Shown in pieces: positions 1 through 9,479 of a DNA stretch of 9,505 nt. The stretch is from positions 1 to 9,505 of the forward strand of contig JAIFNF010000181.1 in assembly GCA_020047885.1 (NCBI GenBank), in the 5' to 3' direction. This DNA is from Gammaproteobacteria bacterium (GTDB taxonomy: Bacteria > Pseudomonadota > Gammaproteobacteria > Competibacterales > Competibacteraceae). Below the pieces are notes generated by a model that worked only from the letters and a program-made list of their open reading frames with translations, did no database searches and was not told the origin of the DNA. The translations under genes were made by a program, and so were the position numbers. How positions within the stretch are numbered: the stretch's first letter is position 1; each line of letters starts with the position of its first letter.

Positions 1-18
1 GTGAATGAGCGAAGTTTC

Positions 19-24
19 TATAAT
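19..24 (+). promoter_or_regulatory. possible sigma-70 -10 element upstream of the ABC operon
   Basis: A perfect TATAAT hexamer lies 32 bases before the first ATG of the ABC transporter operon. A transcript starting about seven bases downstream would have a leader of roughly 20-26 bases. The matching -35 hexamer would fall at or just outside the left edge, so it cannot be checked, and there is no extended -10 TG. The same bases also lie in a frame that is open from the window edge to a TAA at 49-51, so the hexamer could be a coincidence inside the tail of an upstream gene. Confidence 0.35.
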
Positions 25-50
25 ACCGTTCCCAGTAAGTCAACAGGGTA

Positions 51-992
51 ATGATGATGGTGGACATTCTGGCGCAAGTGGAACGACTCACCCGCCGTTA
101 TGGTGAGAACCGGGCGGTCGATGCGGTCAATTTTACGCTCCAGCGCGGGCAGGTGTTGGGCTTTCTAGGTCCTAACGGCGCGGGCAAATCCACCACGATG
201 CGCATGTTGGCGGGGGTGTTAGCCCCGGATGCCGGACGCATTTTGATCCAGGGCGCGGATTTGCTGGATCAGCCCGTCCAAGCCAAGCGTGCACTCGGCT
301 ATCTACCTGAACAGCCGCCGCTTTATCGGGAAATGACCGTGGATGAACAATTGCATTATAGTGCCCGACTGCATGGACTCAGCCGTGATGCCAGCCGTCA
401 GGCCGTTATTCGTATCAAAGAGCGCTGTGGTTTGACCGAAGTCGGCCGCCGACTGACCGACCATCTCTCCAAAGGCTATCGGCAACGGGTGGGTATCGCG
501 CAAGCGGTGCTGCATGATCCGGCGGTTATCGTTTTGGATGAGCCGACGGTGGGTCTGGATCCGCTCCAATCGCGAGAGATCCATGTCCTGATCCGTGAAT
601 TGGGTCAGGATCGTGGCGTGATTCTTTCCTCTCATCGACTGTCGGAAGTGCAGGCGCTATGCACCCACGTCCAGATCATGCGGACTGGGCGACTGGTTTA
701 CGCCAGCGCCCTGGCTGAGCTGGCGGGGCAACGCCCTTCGATGCGCCTGCGTATCGGCCTGCATACACCGCCACTGCCGTCCCGTTTAGCGGAATTGCCA
801 GGCGTAGAACGGGTTGAGGAACTGGGGGAGGGTCGCTTTCGTCTTCATCATTCAGCAGTTTCAGCGCTGACTCAAACGCTGATTGAACAGGCCGGGATTG
901 AGGGTTGGGGGCTGTGGGAATTGACCCCGGAACAAACCAGTCTTGAGCAGATCTTCATTGATCTGATCCTGAAACCAGACGCCATTAAATGA
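51..992 (+). CDS. ABC-2 type transporter ATP-binding protein (GldA/CcmA-like)
   Basis: Cytoplasmic ATPase subunit of an ABC-2 type exporter, expected to drive the permease encoded next. All nucleotide-binding motifs are intact: Walker A GPNGAGKST at residues 40-48, Q-loop glutamine at 88 (LPEQPPLY), signature LSKGYRQRVG at 139-148, Walker B VIVLDEP at 159-165, D-loop GLD at 168-170 and the H-loop histidine at 195. Residues about 225-313 form the short C-terminal extension common in this subfamily, ending in a typical LEQIFIDL segment. The length (313 aa) is normal for the family. Three in-frame ATGs stand in a row at 51, 54 and 57. The purine stretch AGGG at 45-48 is best spaced for the ATG at 57 (8 bases), so the true start may be 57. 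The stop overlaps the permease start by 4 bases (ATGA). The neighbours resemble the GldA-GldF-GldG set named from gliding bacteria, but here a gliding role is not implied and the substrate is unknown. Confidence 0.93.
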   Translation: MMMVDILAQVERLTRRYGENRAVDAVNFTLQRGQVLGFLGPNGAGKSTTMRMLAGVLAPDAGRILIQGADLLDQPVQAKRALGYLPEQPPLYREMTVDEQLHYSARLHGLSRDASRQAVIRIKERCGLTEVGRRLTDHLSKGYRQRVGIAQAVLHDPAVIVLDEPTVGLDPLQSREIHVLIRELGQDRGVILSSHRLSEVQALCTHVQIMRTGRLVYASALAELAGQRPSMRLRIGLHTPPLPSRLAELPGVERVEELGEGRFRLHHSAVSALTQTLIEQAGIEGWGLWELTPEQTSLEQIFIDLILKPDAIK

Positions 993-1741
993 TTGCTGTT
1001 ATTGCAGTTCGCGAATTACGCAACCTGTTTTTATCGCCGCTGGCCTGGACATTGCTAGCCGTTGTTCAGGGACTGCTGGCCTGGATGTTTCTATTGTTGG
1101 TGGATGACTTTCGGGAATTACAGGGACGCCTGGCCAGTGTTGAGAATGCGCCAGGGGTGACCGATCTGATTGCTGCTCCCTTGCTACAGGTTGCCGCCTG
1201 GATGCTGGTGTTGCTGGTTCCATTGCTGACCATGCGCCTGTTCAGCGAAGAACGCCGAACCCGTACCCTGGATTTACTGCTCTCAGCGCCGGTGACTACC
1301 GTGGAAATGGTGCTGGGTAAATATGTCGGCGTCCTGACGTTCCTCCTCGTAACGATTGCGCTGATCGCCATGATGCCGCTGTCGCTGGCACTGGGCGCGA
1401 CGCTCGATTTTGGCAAATTACTGGCCGGTCTGTTGGGACTGAGCCTGATGGCGGCGGCTATGTCAGCGGCTGGCCTCTACCTGTCCACGCTCACCACTCA
1501 GCCTGCGGTGGCCGCCATGGCGACAACCGGTTTGCTGTTAGGGTTGTGGGTGGTGGACGCGGTGAGTACCGCGCCAGGAACCGCCGGTGATCTATCGGGT
1601 TATTTATCCCTGCGCCGCCATTACGACGCCTTCCTGCTGGGGCTATTCGACAGCGCTGATCTGGCCTATTACCTGCTGTTCAGCATGGCGTTCCTGGGCC
1701 TGGCGATCCTTCGGCTCGACAATCTGCGTCTGCGGGATTGA
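989..1741 (+). CDS. ABC-2 type transporter permease (GldF/NosY-like)
   Basis: Inner-membrane permease of the ABC-2 family, partner of the preceding ATPase. About six hydrophobic segments are visible, near residues 17-38, 62-83, 110-135, 144-168, 172-192 and 225-242, as expected for this 250-residue class. Between segments 2 and 3 lies the cytoplasmic stretch LFSEERRTRTLDLLLSAPV (84-102). This matches the conserved region of GldF- and NosY-type permeases that probably contacts the ATPase. The ATG sits inside the stop of the upstream gene (ATGA, 989-992) with no good Shine-Dalgarno sequence, which suggests translational coupling. The next gene starts 3 bases after the stop. The exported substrate cannot be told from sequence. 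Confidence 0.9.
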   Translation: MIAVIAVRELRNLFLSPLAWTLLAVVQGLLAWMFLLLVDDFRELQGRLASVENAPGVTDLIAAPLLQVAAWMLVLLVPLLTMRLFSEERRTRTLDLLLSAPVTTVEMVLGKYVGVLTFLLVTIALIAMMPLSLALGATLDFGKLLAGLLGLSLMAAAMSAAGLYLSTLTTQPAVAAMATTGLLLGLWVVDAVSTAPGTAGDLSGYLSLRRHYDAFLLGLFDSADLAYYLLFSMAFLGLAILRLDNLRLRD

Positions 1742-1744
1742 CTT

Positions 1745-3100
1745 ATGCATCTCGACGCCTCGACCCGCCAACGTTTGTGGCTCCAGCATCTGCTGTTCCT
1801 GCTCCTGTTCAGTCTGGTGATCGGCCTGCTGGCGTGGCTGAGCGTGCGTTATCCCATCCGGATCGACTGGACGGCGGGCGGGCGCAATACGCTGTCGGTG
1901 GCCAGTGAAACTTTATTGACCCGACTGGATCAACCTGTCCGAATCACCGCCTATCTCCGTGACCGTTCCCCGCGGCGCGAGAGTATTGTCCGGCTGGTAG
2001 ACCGGTATCAGCGCTACAAGTCCGATATCGCCTTGCACTTCGTGAATCCGGATCTGCTGCCGGATCAGGTGCGCCAACTCGGCATCAGTGCAGAAGGTGA
2101 GCTTTATGTCGAATATGGCGGGCGCGGTGAAAAACTCCCCCGTCCCGGCGAGCAGTCGTTGACGCAAACCTTGCAGCGGTTGAGCCGTCCTCATGATCGA
2201 CGGGTTCTGTTTTTGGAGGGTCATGGTGAACGCAAACCACAGGGCGTGGCTAATCACGATTGGGGCGCATTCGGGCGGGAATTGGAGAAAATCGGTATTC
2301 AGTCCCGTTCACTCTCCCTGGCAAAGGACGCATTGATTCCCACTGAAGCAGCGGCGCTGGTAATCGCCAGTCCACAAACGCCGCCAGCCCCGAATGAAAT
2401 TCAGGCAATCCAGGACTATGTGCGGCAGGGCGGTCATCTGCTGTGGTTGCTGGAACCCGGCGATATTTCCGGCTGGTCGGCGCTGGCGGCGGCGCTGGGA
2501 ATTACCGTATTACCCGGCATCATTGTCGATGCAGATACGCCGCGTCTGGGGATCAAACATCCCGCCCTGATTCCGGTTGCTGATTACGGATTGCATCCCA
2601 TCACCACACCCTTGCGCGCTCCGACCCTGCTACCCCAGGCGGTCGCGCTGGATGTGCCGCCCGCCCAGGACTGGCAGGCGGCAGTGCTATTGGAAAGCCA
2701 GTCTTCAAGCTGGACTGAGACCAGCCCGCTGGACGGTCAGATTCAGTTTGATCCCGATTCGACCGAACGCTCGGGACCCTTGACCGCAGGCGTTGCGCTG
2801 TTCCGACCCCGCCCGACTGATGGGAATGTTCAGCAACGGATCGTCATCATGGGCGATGGCGATTTTCTCTCCAACACCTATCTGGGTAATGGCGCTAATC
2901 TGGAATTGGGTTTGAATATCCTGAACTGGCTGGCACTGGACGAAGCCTTGATCATGATTCCGCCCCGATCGGTTCCTGATCCGGTTCTGCATCTCTCGGA
3001 ACGGGCGCTGGCCTGGCTGGCGGTGCTCTTTCTAGTGGTCCTGCCTGCTGGATTTATCGCCAGTGGCTGGCTGATTCGGTTCTACCGGCGGCGGCGTTGA
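1745..3100 (+). CDS. GldG-like ABC transporter auxiliary protein (ABC_transp_aux family)
   Basis: A 451-residue protein anchored at both ends. There is a hydrophobic helix near residues 15-35, a large soluble region of about 380 residues, and a second helix near 420-443 followed by a basic tail (RFYRRRR). The soluble part contains features I associate with the GldG / ABC-type uncharacterised transport (PF09822) family. These are an early segment on unfolded or constrained polymers (WTAGGRNTLS, 42-51), the motif FLEGHGERKP (156-165) and the motif IMGDGDFLSN (368-377). With both ends in the membrane the soluble domain most likely faces the periplasm. It probably assists the ATPase-permease pair encoded just upstream. 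GGGA at 1734-1737, 7 bases before the ATG, is a plausible ribosome-binding site and supports this start. The biochemical role of the family is not well established. Confidence 0.85.
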   Translation: MHLDASTRQRLWLQHLLFLLLFSLVIGLLAWLSVRYPIRIDWTAGGRNTLSVASETLLTRLDQPVRITAYLRDRSPRRESIVRLVDRYQRYKSDIALHFVNPDLLPDQVRQLGISAEGELYVEYGGRGEKLPRPGEQSLTQTLQRLSRPHDRRVLFLEGHGERKPQGVANHDWGAFGRELEKIGIQSRSLSLAKDALIPTEAAALVIASPQTPPAPNEIQAIQDYVRQGGHLLWLLEPGDISGWSALAAALGITVLPGIIVDADTPRLGIKHPALIPVADYGLHPITTPLRAPTLLPQAVALDVPPAQDWQAAVLLESQSSSWTETSPLDGQIQFDPDSTERSGPLTAGVALFRPRPTDGNVQQRIVIMGDGDFLSNTYLGNGANLELGLNILNWLALDEALIMIPPRSVPDPVLHLSERALAWLAVLFLVVLPAGFIASGWLIRFYRRRR

Positions 3101-3102
3101 CC

Positions 3103-3642
3103 ATGAATGTTCTCCGGCGACGGTACTGGATCAATGGGGGGTTACTTGCTCTGGCAGGTGGACTGGCGGTGCTGGTCTGGTGGGATCCGGGTCAGGAATC
3201 GCCGGTGATCTCGCCACTGTTGGCGATACCCATGAGCCAGATTGAACAAGTTACGGTGGTGCGTCCGGGTCAGGAAACGCTGGCTTTCACGCGGCAGGAT
3301 CAGCGTTGGCAAATGACCGCGCCCGATAGCGGCTGGGCGAATCCGGTGTTGATCCAGCGGGTGCTGGGCATCGCGACCCTGCGTTGTCCACGGCACTATC
3401 CAGCAGCCGAACTGGATTTGACGACCCTGCAACTGAAGCCGCCTCGACTCCAGTTGCGGCTGAATGAATGGGAAATCCACTTTGGCGGAACAACGCCTGC
3501 TGATGGGCTGCGTTATTTACAGGTTGGCACCACGGTGCATTTTTGCCCGGACGCGCTTTATCCACTACTAACCAGCGCAGCAGCGGGTTTTCTGGCACCG
3601 TTGATCGAACCCTTTGAATCTTCTGCAACCAAGGCGCACTGA
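3103..3642 (+). CDS. short DUF4340-like membrane-anchored protein
   Basis: A 179-residue protein with a basic N-terminus (MNVLRRRYW), one hydrophobic helix near residues 12-27 and a soluble domain likely on the periplasmic side. The soluble part follows the pattern I recall for DUF4340: an IEQVTVVR strand, a W-q-M-T-A-P segment (69-74), then [12 protein letters not shown] (109-120) and HFGG (126-129). DUF4340 proteins commonly sit beside GldA-F-G type transporters, which fits this context. It is short for that family, which often has 300 or more residues, so only one copy of the domain seems present. Two cysteines (95 and 148) are present; whether they pair is unknown. An in-frame TTG at 3097 overlaps the previous stop and would add two residues. 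I prefer the ATG at 3103, though neither has a clear Shine-Dalgarno sequence. Family assignment is from pattern memory and is moderate. Confidence 0.72.
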   Translation: MNVLRRRYWINGGLLALAGGLAVLVWWDPGQESPVISPLLAIPMSQIEQVTVVRPGQETLAFTRQDQRWQMTAPDSGWANPVLIQRVLGIATLRCPRHYPAAELDLTTLQLKPPRLQLRLNEWEIHFGGTTPADGLRYLQVGTTVHFCPDALYPLLTSAAAGFLAPLIEPFESSATKAH

Positions 3643-4457
3643 TGCCCGAACTGCCCGAAGTGGAAACTGTCCGGCGCGGCATCGCCCCGCATGTCACCGG
3701 CCAAACCGTGACGCACGTGATCGTGCGGCAACCGCGATTGCGTTGGCCGGTTCCGGAAGCGCTAACTACCATGCTGCCGGGACAGATCATTCAGCGCGTG
3801 GATCGGCGGGCGAAATATCTCCTGTTCCGCACCGCCGCAGGAACAGCGATTATTCATCTGGGCATGACCGGACGACTGCGGATTCTGTCCGCAGATACGC
3901 CTGTGGCGAAGCATGATCACGTCGATATTAGCTTGGGGAGTGGCCGCTGTCTGCGTTTCAACGACAGCCGCCGATTTGGCGCGGTACTCTGGACGACAGA
4001 ACTGCCGGAACAGCATCCGTTATTGCAAACCCTTGGTCCGGAACCTTTCGATGCTGCCTTCTCCGGTGCCGGGCTTTACGAACGGGCGCAGGGGCGAACC
4101 CTGTCAGTCAAGCCGTTCATCATGGATCACCACATCGTGGTCGGGGTGGGGAATATCTACGCCAGTGAATCGCTGTTTGCCGCACGGATCAATCCCGTGC
4201 GCCCGGCGGGACAGATTACGTTGGCCGAATACGAACGGTTGGCGGAAGCGATTCGGGAAATTCTGGAAGAGGCCATTCGCCAGGGCGGCACGACCTTGCG
4301 GGATTTCGTTGGCGGCGATGGCAAACCCGGTTATTTCCGGCAACAACTCTGCGTGTACGATCGCTACCAGTTGCCTTGCCGCGCCTGTGGCGAACTCATC
4401 GACCGCTGCCGACTGGGGCAACGGTCAACCTATTACTGTCCGCACTGTCAGCATTAG
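3642..4457 (+). CDS. mutM: formamidopyrimidine-DNA glycosylase (Fpg/MutM)
   Basis: Bifunctional base-excision repair enzyme that removes 8-oxoguanine and formamidopyrimidines and cuts the abasic site (EC 3.2.2.23 and 4.2.99.18). The 271-residue sequence has every hallmark. The N-terminus [10 protein letters not shown] supplies the catalytic proline (exposed after Met removal) and glutamate. K58 (DRRAKYLLF) is the conserved lysine, M75 with R110/F112 (MTGR, SRRFG) forms the void-filling set, and N171 lies in [19 protein letters not shown] loop is present (215-222). A C-terminal zinc finger carries cysteines at 246, 249, 266 and 269 and the conserved R261. The start overlaps the stop of the DUF4340-like gene by one base (TGATG), with AAGG at 3631-3634 as ribosome-binding site 7 bases upstream. 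Translation is therefore probably coupled to the ABC operon. It converges on gyrB, 29 bp away. Confidence 0.97.
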   Translation: MPELPEVETVRRGIAPHVTGQTVTHVIVRQPRLRWPVPEALTTMLPGQIIQRVDRRAKYLLFRTAAGTAIIHLGMTGRLRILSADTPVAKHDHVDISLGSGRCLRFNDSRRFGAVLWTTELPEQHPLLQTLGPEPFDAAFSGAGLYERAQGRTLSVKPFIMDHHIVVGVGNIYASESLFAARINPVRPAGQITLAEYERLAEAIREILEEAIRQGGTTLRDFVGGDGKPGYFRQQLCVYDRYQLPCRACGELIDRCRLGQRSTYYCPHCQH

Positions 4458-4486
4458 CGGGTTCCAACATACCCAACTGGAAGCGC

Positions 4487-8054
<3,568 letters not shown>

Positions 8055-8092
8055 TCAGGCGATGACCCGAACCTCGAACCCCGAATCCCGCC

Positions 8093-9193
8093 TCAAAGCC
8101 GCATGGGCATGATGACATGCCGACCGCCACTGCCTTCGGCCTCTTCGATCAGGCAACTGCTGGCGGAATCGGAGAACGACAGCTTGGCGAGTTCACCCGC
8201 TAACGCGCCCAGGGCATCCAGCAGGTAGGTCACGTTGAAGCCGATTTCCAGCGGCCCCCCGCTGTAGTTGATCTCGACTTCCTCCTCGGCTTCTTCCTGA
8301 TCAGGATTCCGCGCCTTCGCCCGCAGAATCCAGTCTTCGAGTTGCAGCGCAACGCCGGTGGTTTTGTCGTTGAGGACGATGCCGGCGCGGGCCAGCGCAC
8401 TGCGCAGCACCTGCCGGTCGGCGATGACCACCCGATTGCCCTCGCGGGGGATAACGCGCTGGTAATCGGGGAACTTGCCGTCAATCAGCTTGGAGGTGAA
8501 GCGGATATCACCAAGGATGACGCGCAGATGGTTGGTGCCGATTTTCAGGATGACTTCGGCATCGCTGTCCGCCAGCAGCCGCATCAGCTCCAGAATGCCC
8601 TTGCGCGGGACGATCACTTGGCGTGCTTCTACGGTGGCGTCTTCGGTTTGCAATTCCTGAAACGCCAATCGATGACCATCAGTGGCTACCAAGCGCAGGA
8701 CGTTGGCACCGACTTCCAGCAACAACCCATTCAGGTAGTAGCGTACATCCTGCTGAGCCATGGCAAAGTGGCTGCGCTCAATCATGCCGCGCAACGCGCC
8801 CTGATGAACGCGGATGTCGCCATCGAAGGGTAGATCTTCCAGCGTCGGGAAATCACTGGCGGGCAGGGTGACCAGGGTGAACCGGCTACGTCCACAGCGC
8901 ACTGTGGCCTTGTCGCCTTCCACGGTGATGGTCACCGTACCGTCCTCCGGGAAGGCGCGCAGGATGTCGTGCAACCGGCGGGCGGGCAGCGTGGTTTCAC
9001 CCGGTGTTTCCGCGGGCAGATCGGCGCGTGCCGACAGTTCGACTTCCAGATCGGTCGCGGTCAGGGTGAGATCCTGTTCCCGTGCGGCCAACAAGACGTT
9101 GGTCAGGATGGGTAACGTTTGCCGACGTTCAACAGCGCCGATGACCGATTGCAGCGGTTTGAGCAATTGCTCACGCTTGGCTTCCAGCTTCAT
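8093..9193 (-). CDS. dnaN: DNA polymerase III subunit beta (sliding clamp)
   Basis: Ring-shaped dimeric clamp that tethers DNA polymerase III and many repair proteins to DNA. The 366-residue length equals that of E. coli DnaN. Recognisable parts are the start MKLEAKREQLLKPLQSV, the QTLPILTNVLL segment (25-35), and the partner-binding cleft residues TDGHRL (171-176). The C-terminal MPMRL (362-366) is identical to E. coli and also lines the cleft. An acidic loop DQEEAEEEVE (298-307) precedes the conserved SGGPLEIGFNVTYLLDAL strand and helix. GGAG (complement of 9200-9203) is 6 bases before the ATG and fixes the start. Upstream lies the putative origin. The gene is the first of the dnaN-recF-gyrB run visible here; a dnaA gene upstream of it is expected but not seen. 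Confidence 0.98.
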   Translation of the reverse strand: MKLEAKREQLLKPLQSVIGAVERRQTLPILTNVLLAAREQDLTLTATDLEVELSARADLPAETPGETTLPARRLHDILRAFPEDGTVTITVEGDKATVRCGRSRFTLVTLPASDFPTLEDLPFDGDIRVHQGALRGMIERSHFAMAQQDVRYYLNGLLLEVGANVLRLVATDGHRLAFQELQTEDATVEARQVIVPRKGILELMRLLADSDAEVILKIGTNHLRVILGDIRFTSKLIDGKFPDYQRVIPREGNRVVIADRQVLRSALARAGIVLNDKTTGVALQLEDWILRAKARNPDQEEAEEEVEINYSGGPLEIGFNVTYLLDALGALAGELAKLSFSDSASSCLIEEAEGSGGRHVIMPMRL

Positions 9194-9253
9194 GGAGTTC
9201 TCCAGGTGTGTTCATAGACCCGTGGCGTTGCGCCAGAGGGCGGCGAGGCTATT

Positions 9254-9269
9254 CCTGACTAAAGTCAGG
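9254..9269. repeat. perfect inverted repeat CCTGACT-aa-AGTCAGG in the dnaN leader
   Basis: Two 7-base arms (9254-9260 and 9263-9269) flank two A residues. As RNA it would fold as a 6-bp stem with a TAAA loop. It lies about 60 bp upstream of the dnaN start. No T run follows it on the - strand, so it is not a terminator for transcripts entering dnaN. On the + strand GG and then TTTT follow, which is a weak terminator at best. It could be an operator or a leader hairpin. Confidence 0.45.
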
Positions 9270-9287
9270 GGTTTTAAAATTTTTCCG

Positions 9288-9305
9288 TTTCGGGGAGACC
9301 CGAAA
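9288..9305. repeat. inverted repeat TTTCGGG-GAGA-CCCGAAA
   Basis: A perfect 7-bp stem (9288-9294 with 9299-9305) with a four-base loop, GAGA when read on the + strand and TCTC on the - strand. It sits between the AT-rich element and the dnaN leader hairpin. No T run follows immediately on either strand, so an intrinsic terminator is unlikely. It may mark a protein-binding site at the boundary of the origin or a leader structure of dnaN. Confidence 0.4.
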
Positions 9306-9320
9306 TCTTGGCCGGTCAAT

Positions 9321-9344
9321 CATATCTTTTTTTTATATATAAAA
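9321..9344. other. AT-rich tract, candidate DNA unwinding element
   Basis: Of these 24 bases only two (9321 and 9326) are not A or T. The tract includes an 8-base T run (9327-9334) and the 14-bp palindrome TTTTATATATAAAA (9331-9344). It lies 30 bp from the first DnaA box, on the dnaN side of the box cluster. The stretch 9323-9335 matches the E. coli 13-mer pattern GATCTNTTNTTTT at all but its first and last bases, though the T run makes such a match easy. Placement beside the boxes supports a role in strand opening. Confidence 0.55.
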
Positions 9345-9374
9345 GACTTGATTGTTGTTGTGTCGGGCATTTTC

Positions 9375-9383
9375 TGTGGATAA
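9375..9383 (-). promoter_or_regulatory. DnaA box 1 (perfect TTATCCACA)
   Basis: The + strand reads TGTGGATAA, so the consensus TTATCCACA is on the - strand. It is the box nearest the AT-rich tract and stands 53 bp from the next box. It is part of a longer direct repeat shared with box 5 (CTGTGGATAAC followed by a T run). Confidence 0.85.
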
Positions 9384-9427
9384 CTTTTTTTTGTTGTTTA
9401 TTTTCAATTGATTACAAGCGTTTTGCC

Positions 9428-9436
9428 TGTGGATAA
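9428..9436 (-). promoter_or_regulatory. DnaA box 2 (perfect TTATCCACA)
   Basis: Perfect consensus on the - strand, first of a tight group of three. It is preceded by TTTGCC, exactly as box 5 is, giving a 15-bp direct repeat. Start-to-start distance to box 3 is 12 bp. Confidence 0.85.
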
Positions 9437-9439
9437 GTC

Positions 9440-9448
9440 TGTGGATAA
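9440..9448 (-). promoter_or_regulatory. DnaA box 3 (perfect TTATCCACA)
   Basis: Perfect consensus on the - strand, 12 bp from box 2 and 11 bp from box 4. This places the three boxes close to one helical turn apart on the same face of the DNA. Confidence 0.85.
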
Positions 9449-9450
9449 AA

Positions 9451-9459
9451 TGTGGATAA
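9451..9459 (-). promoter_or_regulatory. DnaA box 4 (perfect TTATCCACA)
   Basis: Perfect consensus on the - strand, separated from box 3 by only two bases and 20 bp start-to-start from box 5, about two helical turns. Confidence 0.85.
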
Positions 9460-9470
9460 GTCGGTTTGCC

Positions 9471-9479
9471 TGTGGATAA
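9471..9479 (-). promoter_or_regulatory. DnaA box 5 (perfect TTATCCACA)
   Basis: Perfect consensus on the - strand. It forms the left arm of an inverted repeat with the box at the window edge, and its flanks repeat those of box 2 on one side and box 1 on the other. Confidence 0.85.

Noticed and set aside
51..3642. Operon as a true gliding-motility or nitrous-oxide (Nos) system
   Set aside because: The subunits resemble GldA/F/G and NosF/Y families only at family level. No other gliding or nos genes are present, so a specific function is not justified.
3287..3790. 167-codon open frame on the - strand opposite the DUF4340-like gene and mutM
   Set aside because: It is antisense to two well supported genes, including the conserved MutM N-terminus, and its translation has no domain features.
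4462..4482. TTCCA/TGGAA inverted repeat as a terminator between mutM and gyrB
   Set aside because: The stem is only 5 bp with an 11-base loop and no T run follows on either strand.
9313..9319. TTGACC on the - strand as a dnaN -35 element
   Set aside because: The bases 17 downstream read TCCCCG, nothing like a -10 hexamer, so no sigma-70 promoter can be supported there.
8814..9383. 189-codon open frame on the + strand across the dnaN start and origin
   Set aside because: Most of it is antisense to dnaN. The rest runs through the hairpins and AT-rich origin tract, with low-complexity Arg/Ser-rich translation and no family resemblance.
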